A DNA stretch of 64,000 nt from Chitinivibrionales bacterium (GTDB taxonomy: Bacteria > Fibrobacterota > Chitinivibrionia > Chitinivibrionales > WJKA01). Where the stretch lies: positions 1 through 64,000 of the forward strand of contig WJLW01000127.1 in the NCBI GenBank assembly GCA_014728295.1, given 5' to 3'. Shown here one piece after another: positions 17,013 through 25,725 of this stretch. The position numbers were made by a program, and so were the translations under genes. Under the pieces are notes generated by a model. It searched no databases. It was not told the DNA's origin and saw only the letters and a program-made list of their open reading frames with translations. Numbering within the stretch: the stretch's first letter is position 1; the number at the start of each line of letters is the position of its first letter.

Positions 17013-18272
17013 TCATTCCATTTCGGGCGAGGTTACTCCCGCGATAAGCAAATCAAGATCCTCGTCGGTGTGCAGGGGCGAGATGAATGCCGTCTCAAAC
17101 ATCGAAGGGGGCATGTAGACGCCCTGTTCCTGCCAGGCGGTGTGCAGCTTCTTAAATGTCTGCCCATCCTGCGTGGCAGCGTCCTCGAAATGGCGCACGT
17201 TATTTTCGGTGCAGAATATGGTAAACATCGATCCGATATGGGCAATTGACAGATTCGAGTGCGCCCGCCAGCGCTCGGCAAAAACGGAAATCTTCGCTTC
17301 CATGTCGGAATAGATCTGCGGATTCTGTTCTGCATGGCTCAGCGATGCAATGCCGGCCGTCATGGCAATCGGATTGCCCGAAAGCGTGCCTGCCTGATAG
17401 ACCGGGCCGGTGGGAGCAAGTGTGTCCATAATGTCTGCCCTGCCTCCCAGGGCGCCGACCGGAAAGCCGCCGCCGATAACCTTGCCCAGGGTCGTCAAAT
17501 CCGGAGCGATATCGAAACGCTCCTGCGCACCCCCAAGCCCAACACGAAAACCGGTGATTACTTCATCGAATATGAGCAAAGCTCCTTCTTTTTGCGTAAG
17601 CTTCCTGAGTGCGGTGAGGTATTCCTGTCGCGGCACGATTACGCCCATGTTTGCCGGAACCGGCTCGACAATGACGCCCGCAATCCGGCCCGCATTTTTT
17701 GCGAAGGCCTGCTCGACCAACTCCAGGTTATTGAATGGCAGTGAAATCGTATGGGCAACTATTTCTGCCGGAACGCCGGCTGAGCTCGCCTCTGCCAGGT
17801 TTGCCGCACCGGAACCCGCTTTTGTCAACAGGCAATCGGAATGGCCGTGATAGCATCCGTCAAATTTGATGATTTTGGGACGGTTGGTATAGCCACGTGC
17901 AAGCCTGACCGCCGTCATGGTCGCTTCGGTGCCTGAATTGACAAAACGCACTTTTTCAATCGACGGGACATTGCGGCGGATTATTGCGGCCAGCTCGGTT
18001 TCAAGCTTTGTTGGTGCGCCGAATGAGGTCCCCCGCCGAAGCGCCTGCTCGACTGCCCGTATCGTAGCGGGAAAGCCATGACCCAGCAGCAGCGCTCCCC
18101 ACGACATGCAAAAGTCAACATACATCCGGTCATCCTCGGACCAGATGTGCTTGCCCGATCCCCGCGCAATGAAGATCGGGTCGGTTCCCAGCGCGCCAAA
18201 TGCCCGCACCGGTGAATCCACTCCCCCCGGGATCACCTGCAATGCATCCTGAAAAAGTGACGAGTTTGTCAT
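17013..18272 (-). CDS. hemL: Glutamate-1-semialdehyde 2,1-aminomutase
   Basis: 419 residues from the ATG at 18272, usual length for HemL. Motifs: VIPGGVDSPVRAF at the start, FVNSGTEATMTAVRLAR, KFDGCYHGH, IFDEVITGFRVGLGG and the PLP lysine K264 in TLGKVIGGGFPVGALGG. It makes 5-aminolevulinate from glutamate-1-semialdehyde in C5-pathway tetrapyrrole synthesis, which also feeds siroheme for the sulfite reductase nearby. The gene converges on cysH with 19 bases between the stops. The frame is open to 18368, but that extension has no family similarity. Confidence 0.96.
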   Translation of the reverse strand: MTNSSLFQDALQVIPGGVDSPVRAFGALGTDPIFIARGSGKHIWSEDDRMYVDFCMSWGALLLGHGFPATIRAVEQALRRGTSFGAPTKLETELAAIIRRNVPSIEKVRFVNSGTEATMTAVRLARGYTNRPKIIKFDGCYHGHSDCLLTKAGSGAANLAEASSAGVPAEIVAHTISLPFNNLELVEQAFAKNAGRIAGVIVEPVPANMGVIVPRQEYLTALRKLTQKEGALLIFDEVITGFRVGLGGAQERFDIAPDLTTLGKVIGGGFPVGALGGRADIMDTLAPTGPVYQAGTLSGNPIAMTAGIASLSHAEQNPQIYSDMEAKISVFAERWRAHSNLSIAHIGSMFTIFCTENNVRHFEDAATQDGQTFKKLHTAWQEQGVYMPPSMFETAFISPLHTDEDLDLLIAGVTSPEME

Positions 18273-18393
18273 ACCGGACCTGTATCCTGACTTATGGAAC
18301 AACTTGAAACAAAACGGAAAATAAATACACGTTGAAATATACGTTGAGGTTGTATTTGTCCGATGCAATGACGCGGCGAATATAACCCGCAGG

Positions 18394-18720
18394 CTACTTC
18401 AGCTCATCCTCGCTGCCGACTATCGTGACCATAACGCGCAGGTTGAGAATGTCGAGCATGTCACGTATGTCTCGATTGGGAGCAATAAAGGTAAACGCTC
18501 CCTGCCGGTCTTTGATCAGCTCGAAGCACTGGGCGATAATACGCACGGAAGGCGTCGACAGGTAAGAGTCTTGTGTAAAGGCAAGAGCGATGCTTTTTTT
18601 GCCTTCATTCAATAATTGTTGTACTATCCCCTTGAGTTCCTGAATATCACTGCTCATAATGATATCGTCGTTGATGGCGATAATCGTATGAGCGGCTTTT
18701 TGCTTTAATGCTACGTTCAT
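18394..18720 (-). CDS. Stand-alone STAS-domain protein
   Basis: 108 residues folding as a single STAS (anti-sigma-factor antagonist-like) domain: a strand HTIIAINDDI, a helix LKGIVQQLLNEGKK, a strand SIALAFTQ, the DSYLSTPSVRII turn where a phospho-Ser would lie, and FTFIAPNRDIRDMLDILNL. It is divergently arranged with a histidine kinase gene and upstream of hemL on the same strand (about 120 bases apart). No partner anti-sigma factor is visible in the window. Confidence 0.8.
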   Translation of the reverse strand: MNVALKQKAAHTIIAINDDIIMSSDIQELKGIVQQLLNEGKKSIALAFTQDSYLSTPSVRIIAQCFELIKDRQGAFTFIAPNRDIRDMLDILNLRVMVTIVGSEDELK

Positions 18721-18745
18721 AGGCCCACCGGATGCTTACTATTTC

Positions 18746-18774
18746 AATATACCATACTGAGTCTTGCGTGGCAA
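18746..18774 (-). promoter_or_regulatory. Promoter of the STAS gene
   Basis: Read on the minus strand, TTGCCA (18774-18769) and TATATT (18751-18746) are 17 bases apart. The ATG lies about 26 bases after the -10 box. Confidence 0.6.
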
Positions 18775-18808
18775 TTTGAAATTGTGAACCAAGCCTCGGC
18801 GCCGCATC

Positions 18809-18836
18809 TTGCTATATATTGAATTTATTGTAATAA
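18809..18836 (+). promoter_or_regulatory. Possible promoter of the histidine kinase gene
   Basis: TTGCTA (18809-18814) and TAATAA (18831-18836) are separated by 16 bases. It points away from the STAS promoter, forming a divergent pair. Confidence 0.4.
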
Positions 18837-18894
18837 CATGTGAAAATGAATATTGTTGAAGATCACACCTGTATCGAAAGGGGAGCCCGCTCTT

Positions 18895-19755
18895 ATGCCC
18901 GCCGACTCAAATAGCGCAAAAGATCAAAGCAGCTTCAGCCTGAGCAATCCGCACCAACTCCACCATGAAAGTATTGCCATAACCGAAGAGATGTATCGCG
19001 CTCAAAAACTTGAAGCGGTTGGTGAGCTAGCCGGCGGGATTGCCCACGATTTCAATAGCAGCCTTGGCGCCATTGCCGGGTATGCGGATATGATACGAGA
19101 AAAATTTTGCAATGAAAACGACCTGCTGGACGAATATGTTCGCAATATTCATCGCGCAACCGATCATGCCATCGGATTAACCGATAAACTGCTGGCGTTT
19201 TCGCAACGCGGCAAAATACAAAAGTCTGTTTTTGCACTGCATGATTTGCTGACCGATGTCATGCTGCTGCTGGTACACTCATTTGACAAGCGTATTATAC
19301 TTGAACAGCAATTTTCTGCGCACATCGACACAATTTGCGGCGATTTCGGACAGCTCCAGAATACTTTGCTGAATATTGCCTTCAATGCACGTGATGCCCT
19401 TGGCGGAAGCGGTGAAATCGTCATCGCCACCGACAATCCCTGCGCACAAAAAATTGCTGAACTCGTGCCCGAATTATCCGCAATTCCCGCAAGGATGATT
19501 CAAGTCAGCATTTGCGATAACGGCTGCGGTATGGATGAAGCAACCAGACACAGAATTTTCGAACCATTTTATACGACCAAGAAGCGTGGAACGGGGACCG
19601 GACTGGGACTTGCCGCAGTTTTCGGCATCATCGAATCACATCACGGATTCATCCATGTCGAGTCGCAAGTGAATAACGGCACGGCTTTTTCAATTTTTCT
19701 GCCCATCGTGGATAAACAGGAAGATGATTCAAACGAAACTGGAAACCTCGATTGA
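18895..19755 (+). CDS. Soluble HDFN-type histidine kinase
   Basis: 286 residues with no membrane segment and no sensor domain. The phospho-acceptor is His51 in GGIAHDFNSSLGAI, the HDFN-type box seen in kinases often coupled to receiver domains. The ATPase domain shows N box FNARDALGG, D box ICDNGCGMD, F box IFEPFYTTK and G box GTGTGLGLAAVFGI. A GGGGAG ribosome site 9 bases before the ATG at 18895 supports this start over the TTG at 18853. No response regulator adjoins it; input and partner are unknown. It may act with the divergently transcribed STAS protein, but that is only proximity. Confidence 0.87.
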   Translation: MPADSNSAKDQSSFSLSNPHQLHHESIAITEEMYRAQKLEAVGELAGGIAHDFNSSLGAIAGYADMIREKFCNENDLLDEYVRNIHRATDHAIGLTDKLLAFSQRGKIQKSVFALHDLLTDVMLLLVHSFDKRIILEQQFSAHIDTICGDFGQLQNTLLNIAFNARDALGGSGEIVIATDNPCAQKIAELVPELSAIPARMIQVSICDNGCGMDEATRHRIFEPFYTTKKRGTGTGLGLAAVFGIIESHHGFIHVESQVNNGTAFSIFLPIVDKQEDDSNETGNLD

Positions 19756-19791
19756 TGAGCAACGCTGTTGTCCGAATGAATGAATCTTCGG

Positions 19792-19819
19792 AATAGAGGG
19801 GGAGATTTCCCTCTCTATT
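19792..19819. terminator. Hairpin between convergent genes
   Basis: Two 12-base arms (19792-19803 and 19808-19819, beginning AATAGAG and ending CTCTATT) pair with a single mismatch. The hairpin lies between the kinase stop and the zinc-ribbon gene stop, where a two-way terminator is expected. A T run is missing on both sides. Confidence 0.45.
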
Positions 19820-19834
19820 GCGAAAACGACTTGT

Positions 19835-19972
19835 TCATTCATCTGAAGAAGCAGAGGCTTGTTTTGACTCCTGCTCCTTGTTGCATTCATTGCAAACAAG
19901 CGATTCTCCTGTAGTGATCTCATCAGCATTGATCGAATGCCCGCATGTTCCACAGGTAATTTCATTGGCCAT
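19835..19972 (-). CDS. 45-residue zinc-ribbon protein
   Basis: A small minus-strand gene of 46 codons. Its ATG at 19972 is preceded by GGAGGG at 4 bases, a strong ribosome site. The product has two CxxC knuckles, C7-C10 (ITCGTCGHS) and C27-C30 (LVCNECNK), 16 residues apart. This is a complete single zinc ribbon, followed by a polar Ser/Glu tail. Small CxxC-CxxC proteins of this size occur as accessory factors or nucleic-acid-binding ribbons; no function can be named. It converges on the kinase gene. Confidence 0.72.
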   Translation of the reverse strand: MANEITCGTCGHSINADEITTGESLVCNECNKEQESKQASASSDE

Positions 19973-20257
19973 GGTACCCTCCGTCGGTTATGCGATTAAA
20001 GGAATTGTGTGAATGCAACCGCAAATGACAGGCCAATTCAAGCAAGAGTACCGGTCATGTGTCTGATGCAAATAACCCTTGAGCTCACCGGAATAGGGGC
20101 CAAGCCGGTTCGCTTCGGCCATCCCCGGTCAGATGTGTATCAAATTGGCCGTAAAAGATGTACAAAAAATAGAATGCCGGTCGATTGTGCTTTGGAATGC
20201 CGCCGCGAGAGTATAAGCCTCGCCTGGTGGCGGCTGTCGGTTCTGCGCGGTAAATGA
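19973..20257. other. Intergenic stretch without recognisable gene
   Basis: With the following promoter this makes a gap of about 340 bases. A reading frame at 20009-20257 has no ribosome site and no recognisable product. Nothing else was seen. Confidence 0.45.
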
Positions 20258-20286
20258 TTGATTAGGAATGGATTCTATATTAGAAT
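20258..20286 (+). promoter_or_regulatory. Possible promoter of the HDOD gene, with palindrome
   Basis: TTGATT (20258-20263) and TAGAAT (20281-20286) are 17 bases apart. The -10 region lies within the perfect inverted repeat ATTCTA-TAT-TAGAAT (20272-20286), which might bind a regulator. Confidence 0.4.
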
Positions 20287-20313
20287 TGAAAATGAGTAAA
20301 TACCGGATGAGCA

Positions 20314-22224
20314 ATGTCTCCTCGGTCACCTGCATGTTTTTGCTTTGAAAGCACCGATGCCGCTATGATCTCACTGGCACTCTCGACGACCAATCAGCGT
20401 GAGAGGCAAATATTGAACCTTGCCTTTGAGCAGCGGCATGTCAAGGTGTTTAGTTTTGAGCCCACCTACGCACATTACATCAAAATGCTGCAGTATCTGC
20501 CGGACATTGTTTTTATCGAGTTGCCGCATGTATGTGCCGATCAGATCCATTTCATTTCGCTACTGAAAAAACACAAAAAACTGAAACGCACCGAGATAGT
20601 CGGCTACGGCAACAAGCTCGATACGGCCACGTCCAAAGGGCTGAAGCAGGTCGGCATAACCAATTATTTTGACCGCCCGCTGAAGTTTACGGTAGTAATG
20701 GTGTGTGTCGCCAAATATTTAAAATCGATAAATAAAGAGCTGGCTGCCGCAGAAGAAAAGAGTGACAAGTTCGCCGACGAAAAGCTGCTGCTTGCCGAAA
20801 ACACGCTTCCGACAAAGAAAATAGAAATAATGGTGCGGCATGTTTCTCAAATGCTGGCGTTTCCCTTTACCGTTGCCAAAGTACTCAAGTTGACCCGTGA
20901 TGAGACCTCCGGTGCAGGCGACCTGGCAAAAGTAATTGAAGCCGATCCGGTAATCTCAACCAATATTCTTAAAGTCTCCAATACCGTGTTCTTTGCCAGT
21001 GCCTCGCGACGCATAAGCTCGATCAAAGATGCAATTGTGCGCATCGGCTTCAATGAAACCAAGCGCATCGTGATGTCCATGTCGGTCATGGAGCTGTTTG
21101 ACAATGGCGAAAACAGAAATTTCGGCTTCGACCGTATCGACTTCTGGTATCACTGCCTGGCTACCGGAATCGTTTCGGAAAAGCTGGCAAAAAGAATGGG
21201 CCTGACGACTGATGACGCCTTCCTGGCGGGATTGCTGCATGATTTCGGCATCATTCTGCTTGATGAGTTTTTCCCGCAACTTTTTTCGAAAATTCTTGAT
21301 GCAACAGCCAGTGAAGGGGCGCAATTTATCGATAAAGAGGCAGCGATTTTGAAGGTGCATCACAACGATCTGGTGCAGGAGCTGTTTACGCACTGGAAAA
21401 TGCCCCAGCCGGTGACGGATGCGGTCGTACATCAATACTCCTATGCAGCATTTGAGCCCCCGCTGGAAGATATGGGTAAAAAGCTCGCACTCTGTGTGGG
21501 GGTAGGTAATGTGCTTGCCAAGGCAGCCTACCTGGGCCGTGAATGCGATCAATTCGTGCGTCCCGTCCCCAACCATATTTTCAGCACCGTCAAACTGGCC
21601 GCCGGCTTTACTCCATCGTTTATGGAGGAAGTATACAATGACATCGCTATGTACCGGCAATTCCTGAAGCTTGAAGAAAGGGAGTTTCCCGTTACCTATG
21701 AAGGCCTTGACAATCCGGAAGAAATGAAAGTCTGCATTGTCAATTCTGCGCAGGACATTTTTGTGGCGCCGCAATTGTACCTTGCCAAAGCGCATCTGCC
21801 CGTTGAGCTGATTCGTGATCAGGTTGATAGCGAAAATCTACATGGAAAGTACACTATAATTATTCTCTGGGCGGATTCTGCACTCGATGCGGAGCTGGTG
21901 CAGAAGCTTGCGCGGATAAAAGCGGTTGACGGGGATAAGCATACCCCACTGCTGGTCTGCCTCCGCGACAATCAGCAACTGCCCAAATCCGAGAGCATGT
22001 CGGGTATTTCGTGTATGGATCAAAATTGCGATATCCGTAAATTCGATCGCAATGTGTCAAGCATTTTTATGGGCAATGCAATTGAGTATGAGCCCTACGT
22101 CGTCGAGCGTTCCGAGATCGCACTGGTATCTGCCGAAAGCGAATCGGGAGAAGCGCAACAGGAAGTCTCGGATGCATCCGCAAATCCTGAGCAACCTTCA
22201 GAACAATTACCGGCTGTGGAGTAG
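20314..22224 (+). CDS. HDOD protein with degenerate receiver domains
   Basis: Up to 636 residues. Residues about 18-135 look like a response-regulator receiver, but the phospho-acceptor strand reads DIVFIELP, so Glu replaces the usual Asp. The HDOD domain follows at about 165-370 (FPFTVAKVLKL, ADPVISTNILKVSNTVFF, DAIVRIGFNETKRIV, then GLLHDFG with its HD pair). The region about 460-580 again resembles a receiver without a clear acceptor, and the tail is Glu/Ser-rich. HDOD proteins relay signals for cyclic-di-GMP, motility or stress control without known catalysis. An ATG at 20365 could be the true start, because the receiver fold begins there. Confidence 0.85.
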   Translation: MSPRSPACFCFESTDAAMISLALSTTNQRERQILNLAFEQRHVKVFSFEPTYAHYIKMLQYLPDIVFIELPHVCADQIHFISLLKKHKKLKRTEIVGYGNKLDTATSKGLKQVGITNYFDRPLKFTVVMVCVAKYLKSINKELAAAEEKSDKFADEKLLLAENTLPTKKIEIMVRHVSQMLAFPFTVAKVLKLTRDETSGAGDLAKVIEADPVISTNILKVSNTVFFASASRRISSIKDAIVRIGFNETKRIVMSMSVMELFDNGENRNFGFDRIDFWYHCLATGIVSEKLAKRMGLTTDDAFLAGLLHDFGIILLDEFFPQLFSKILDATASEGAQFIDKEAAILKVHHNDLVQELFTHWKMPQPVTDAVVHQYSYAAFEPPLEDMGKKLALCVGVGNVLAKAAYLGRECDQFVRPVPNHIFSTVKLAAGFTPSFMEEVYNDIAMYRQFLKLEEREFPVTYEGLDNPEEMKVCIVNSAQDIFVAPQLYLAKAHLPVELIRDQVDSENLHGKYTIIILWADSALDAELVQKLARIKAVDGDKHTPLLVCLRDNQQLPKSESMSGISCMDQNCDIRKFDRNVSSIFMGNAIEYEPYVVERSEIALVSAESESGEAQQEVSDASANPEQPSEQLPAVE

Positions 22225-22377
22225 GTTGGGTCTTGCGCAGAACTGCCAGCGTGACTGGCAACAGGTCCACACGGATATGACAACGGCAAATAGTTGCACG
22301 AAAACAATTCACTATTCATTTTTATACACATCATTTCATCAACCTGCCGACAAACCAAATTATAACCGGGAGCACTC

Positions 22378-22845
22378 ATGTCCGAACATAGCATGCAAAT
22401 CGAATGGAAGCGCGGCGACACATCGTTCGATTACCAATCCTACACACGCGATCATGCCTGGATCATCGAAGGTAACCGTGTCTGCGCGTCCGCCTCGCCG
22501 GATTTTTTCGGCAATCCGTCGTGTGTTGATCCGGAACAGGCCTTTGTCGCATCACTGGCCAGTTGTCACATGCTCACGTTTCTGGCACTGGCCTCAAAAA
22601 AGAGATTTGTTGTCGATACCTACAAAGACAATGCTGTCGGCGTGCTCGGCAGAAATGAAAGTCGCAAACCGGCCGTGGTCAGTATCGAACTCAAACCGGA
22701 AGTGGTCTTCAGCGGAGAACGGATCCCGAATCAGGAAGAATTCGACGCCCTGCACGATAAAGCCCATGATGCCTGTTTCATTGCCAATTCAATTGCCAGT
22801 TGCGTAAAAGTATCCGTCAACGCAACGCTGCAAACCATCATTTGA
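22378..22845 (+). CDS. OsmC-family peroxide-resistance protein
   Basis: 155 residues of the OsmC/Ohr family: ASASPDFFGNPSCVDPEQAFVASLASCHMLTFL holds the two conserved Cys (near 43 and 61), followed by the family helix and GERIPNQEEFDALHDKAHDAC. Members reduce organic hydroperoxides using the Cys pair. GGGAG lies 5-6 bases before the ATG. The gene stands alone between the HDOD gene and pyrE, with a palindromic element just after its stop. Confidence 0.9.
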   Translation: MSEHSMQIEWKRGDTSFDYQSYTRDHAWIIEGNRVCASASPDFFGNPSCVDPEQAFVASLASCHMLTFLALASKKRFVVDTYKDNAVGVLGRNESRKPAVVSIELKPEVVFSGERIPNQEEFDALHDKAHDACFIANSIASCVKVSVNATLQTII

Positions 22846-22860
22846 ACGAAATCTGAAAGT

Positions 22861-22887
22861 GTCATGCCCGACCACTACCGGGCATCC
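22861..22887. repeat. REP-like palindrome
   Basis: GTCATGCCCG and CGGGCATCC flank an 8-base loop; the stem ATGCCCG/CGGGCAT is perfect. It shares the GTCAT-x-CCCG core with elements near 26814 and 60498. It may double as the end of the OsmC transcript. Confidence 0.5.
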
Positions 22888-23023
22888 ACACACCGCACCA
22901 TACCAGCAGCGGGACGCCCGTGCGCAGCCCGACCAAATACTATTTTTAAACCATTGACGGCATGAAGCTGATATTCGACAAGACAGCACACGCATTCACC
23001 CATCTTACCGGCAACGAGGTTTC

Positions 23024-23698
23024 ATGCAGCAGTATAAAAAAGAATTTATCGAATTCATGGTAAATTCGGATGTTCTGGCTTTCGGCGATTTCACCGCAAA
23101 AAGCGGCCGTAAAACCCCCTATTTTATCAATACCGGCAAATACCGAACCGGAGCCCAGATGCAGAAGCTGGGTGCGGCCTATGCCCAAGCTATCGTGCAC
23201 GAATTCGGCCCTGAGTTTGACGTGCTCTTCGGCCCCGCGTATAAAGGCATTCCGCTGGTGGTCGCCACATCAATCGCCCTGCAGCGCTCCCACCGAATCG
23301 ATGCGGCGCTCTGCTTCAATCGCAAAGAAGCCAAAGATCACGGCGAAGGCGGAAACCTCATCGGTCACCAGCCGGTCGATGGCGATCGCATCATTATTGT
23401 CGAAGATGTTACCACAGCAGGAACATCCATCCGGGAAACCATTCCTTTGTTGACCGATGCTGCAAATGTCAAAATATCCGGTCTGATCGTCTCCGTCGAC
23501 CGTAAGGAAAAAGGAAGCGGCGAAAAAAGCGCCCTCTGTGAGCTGGCCGCAGAATTTGACATGCGCACCACTGCCATCGTAACCATTGATGAGATTGTCG
23601 AGTATCTGCGCAATACCGCAATTGATGGAAAAGAGGTTGTTTCCGGGGAAATGGAAAAACGCATCATTGACTATCGCAAACAGTACGGAGTAGCTTAA
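23024..23698 (+). CDS. pyrE: Orotate phosphoribosyltransferase
   Basis: 224 residues. The start LKSG-type block is present as FGDFTAKSGRKTPYFINTGKY, GPAYKGIPLVVA follows, and the PRPP-binding motif VEDVTTAGTSI lies near residues 126-136. The DHGEGG loop near residue 106 matches the mobile catalytic loop. It converts orotate and PRPP to OMP in pyrimidine synthesis. Its stop TAA shares the A with the ATG of the NusG paralogue downstream, so the two are translationally coupled. Confidence 0.95.
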   Translation: MQQYKKEFIEFMVNSDVLAFGDFTAKSGRKTPYFINTGKYRTGAQMQKLGAAYAQAIVHEFGPEFDVLFGPAYKGIPLVVATSIALQRSHRIDAALCFNRKEAKDHGEGGNLIGHQPVDGDRIIIVEDVTTAGTSIRETIPLLTDAANVKISGLIVSVDRKEKGSGEKSALCELAAEFDMRTTAIVTIDEIVEYLRNTAIDGKEVVSGEMEKRIIDYRKQYGVA

Positions 23699-24279
23699 TG
23701 TATCGTGTAAATGACAATCCTCCCGCACGTTTTCCTCAACGGCCTTTGCAAGAGGCGGAAGGTGTCTGGTGGGTGGCCAAGCTCAAGCCCCGCCAGGAAA
23801 AACTCATGGCATTTGATCTGATTGAAAATGAAACAGAATTCTATCTGCCGCTGTATACCAAAACCATCCGCCGCCGCGATAACAACAAACCCCGCAAAAC
23901 CGTTCTACCGCTCTTTCCCGGCTATATCTGCTTCTGTTGCAGAAAGGGGCTGGAGCATTCACTCTATGGCACTCGTCGCGTTGTTAATCTCGTACCGGTT
24001 CGTCACCAGAAACGATTCATTGAGGAAATGGGACAAATCTACCGCAGCCTCGAACAGGGCGCGCCGCTCGAACCACTCTATCAATTCTTTGAAGGTGATG
24101 AGGTGCGCGTTGTCAGCGGCCCCCTGCGCGGTATCCACGGTGTGATTATAAAAGCTCAAAACAATCACAAGCTGGTGCTCAGCGTGGAAGGCCTGGGACG
24201 CGCGGCAATGTATGTTGATGCCGCAACTGTAAAGCCGGTGCGCCAGTCGGTGCTGGTTGGGGATCCGACTTTATTGTAG
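23698..24279 (+). CDS. NusG paralogue (RfaH/UpxY-type transcription factor)
   Basis: 193 residues: an N-terminal NGN domain (VWWVAKLKPRQEKLMAFDL, then EFYLPLYTK and LFPGYICFCC) and a C-terminal KOW domain (FFEGDEVRVVSGPLRGIHGVIIK, residues about 127-150). The R-x-E-K and LFPGY features match specialised NusG paralogues such as RfaH, UpxY and LoaP, which let polymerase read through long polysaccharide or metabolite operons. It overlaps pyrE (TAATG). The only long glycan operon in view begins 3.2 kb downstream, so it may act there; this is inference. Confidence 0.87.
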   Translation: MYRVNDNPPARFPQRPLQEAEGVWWVAKLKPRQEKLMAFDLIENETEFYLPLYTKTIRRRDNNKPRKTVLPLFPGYICFCCRKGLEHSLYGTRRVVNLVPVRHQKRFIEEMGQIYRSLEQGAPLEPLYQFFEGDEVRVVSGPLRGIHGVIIKAQNNHKLVLSVEGLGRAAMYVDAATVKPVRQSVLVGDPTLL

Positions 24280-24637
24280 TTGTTACGTTGCAAAACAGCA
24301 AAAGTAAACCTGCATTTGAGACCATGAAACGCGGAGGCAACCAGGCACGGCAAAACCGACCCCTAATTCATTCCAATCTAAAAATCAAACCCCCGCTTAT
24401 TTAGCGTCACGGAAAGACTGGCATCTTTTTGCAAGGCATGTTATAATCTTAATTCCTTAAAAATAGTAGAGTTAAGGCAATCATTTCAGCCGGTGCTCTA
24501 CATTATCTTCGTAAGAGGCATTCCCCGTGCCGCCGATGGGGGAAAGGTGTATCCGTGTCTTGCCCCGTTGGCAGTGGGATCCTCCCTCTCCGAATCATCG
24601 CAGTGATACTTACCCAAAATGCCGGAGCAACATCACC
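24280..24637. other. Long leader ahead of the YdcF-like gene
   Basis: 358 bases without a gene. A possible promoter is CTGGCA (24418-24423), 18 bases, then TATAAT (24442-24447). That leaves a leader of about 185 bases with a hairpin TCCCC/GGGGA near 24514-24544. No known riboswitch core was recognised. Confidence 0.4.
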
Positions 24638-25423
24638 GTGCCGATCCCTTTCTTCTTCTCCAAACTCATCCCGGTTTTCTTCTACCCGCTCGGTTTCAGT
24701 CTGTTGCTGATTGCCGCTTCGGGTGTCCTGGCGCTGTTTCGCAAAAAGAAAACCAGCATCATCCTCATCGTTGCCTCAGTATGCACTCTTTATATTTCGT
24801 CGTTGTCACTCACCGAGCACGCCCTGGTCAGGAGTCTTGAAAGTAACTACCCACAGCCAATCTCATACCCGAATGCAACTGCAATTGTCCTGCTCGGCGG
24901 AGCCGGACGTCCCGCAATTCCACCCCGCAAATATCATGAAACGAGCCATTCCGCCGACCGTATCCTGCATGCCGCACGCCTCTTCAAGCACAGATATGCC
25001 CCCCGTATCATTACCACCGGCGGCAGGTACCACTTCATCAAAGCGGCAGATGTTTCGGAAGCACAGGTCAACAAGTCGCTTCTGGTCGAGCTCTTCGGCA
25101 TCGACAGCAGTGCCGTCATCACCGAAAATGAATCACTCAACACTCACGATCATCCGATCAAAATTGCCGATATCATAAATGACCTGCGACTCCCACACGA
25201 AATTATCCTTGTCACCAGCGCTACGCACATGCACCGGTCGGTGCTCTGTTTCGAAAAATTCGGCTTTATTGTCCATCCGGCCCCGACAGATTTCCACGCG
25301 GATGAGCGATGGAACTTCACGTTTATGAGTTTCCTGCCCAAATCCGGGTCGCTCAATTCCGTAACACGGGCCTTGCATGAATATTACGGTATGGCCGCGT
25401 ATAAGGCTTTTGGGTGGATTTGA
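24638..25423 (+). CDS. YdcF/ElyC/SanA-like DUF218 membrane protein
   Basis: 261 residues from the GTG at 24638, with GGAG 11 bases upstream. Two N-terminal membrane helices (LIPVFFYPLGFSLLLIAASG and SIILIVASVCTLYI) precede a DUF218 domain: AIVLLGGAGRP, RIITTGGRYH, ITENESLNTHDH and ILVTSATHMHRSVLCFEKFGF. ElyC and SanA act in envelope or peptidoglycan precursor metabolism in Escherichia coli; the biochemical activity is not settled. The frame extends to an ATG at 24527, but that part is Trp/Pro/Arg-rich and not family-like. Confidence 0.85.
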   Translation: MPIPFFFSKLIPVFFYPLGFSLLLIAASGVLALFRKKKTSIILIVASVCTLYISSLSLTEHALVRSLESNYPQPISYPNATAIVLLGGAGRPAIPPRKYHETSHSADRILHAARLFKHRYAPRIITTGGRYHFIKAADVSEAQVNKSLLVELFGIDSSAVITENESLNTHDHPIKIADIINDLRLPHEIILVTSATHMHRSVLCFEKFGFIVHPAPTDFHADERWNFTFMSFLPKSGSLNSVTRALHEYYGMAAYKAFGWI

Positions 25424-25725
25424 TGCAAAGACTGATCCGCGCATGGGACTTGAAATATGGTTCTGTTACTGCCCCGTGCATATATAATGGAAATGTCATT
25501 CCCGGCGTTGATGCACCTGAGCCTTACTTGCTCTTGCCGTCTTGCTCAAAGGAAACGAATTTACTTCTATGACATTCTATTGAGCAGGTGAGAACAGTCG
25601 GATTACCAGGCAGTAGTTGGATTTGAAATGGATGAGATCGAAGAATATATAACACTGGCGCGGAATATGATTGACACACTGGGAAAAGTGATATCGAAAT
25701 AGGCCCGTGCCGGAAAACTCGAAAT
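25424..25725. other. Intergenic stretch without convincing gene
   Basis: About 300 bases. It holds a TATAAT at 25483 without a clear -35 partner and half of a REP-like element (GTCATTCCCGG at 25495-25505). A 24-codon frame at 25628-25702 has no ribosome site. Confidence 0.4.

Noticed and set aside
24280-24637. A cyclic-di-GMP or preQ1 riboswitch in the leader
   Set aside because: The conserved core bases of these classes were not found; only generic hairpins are present.
25628-25702. A 24-codon frame before the PEGA gene
   Set aside because: No ribosome site is present and the length is within chance expectation.
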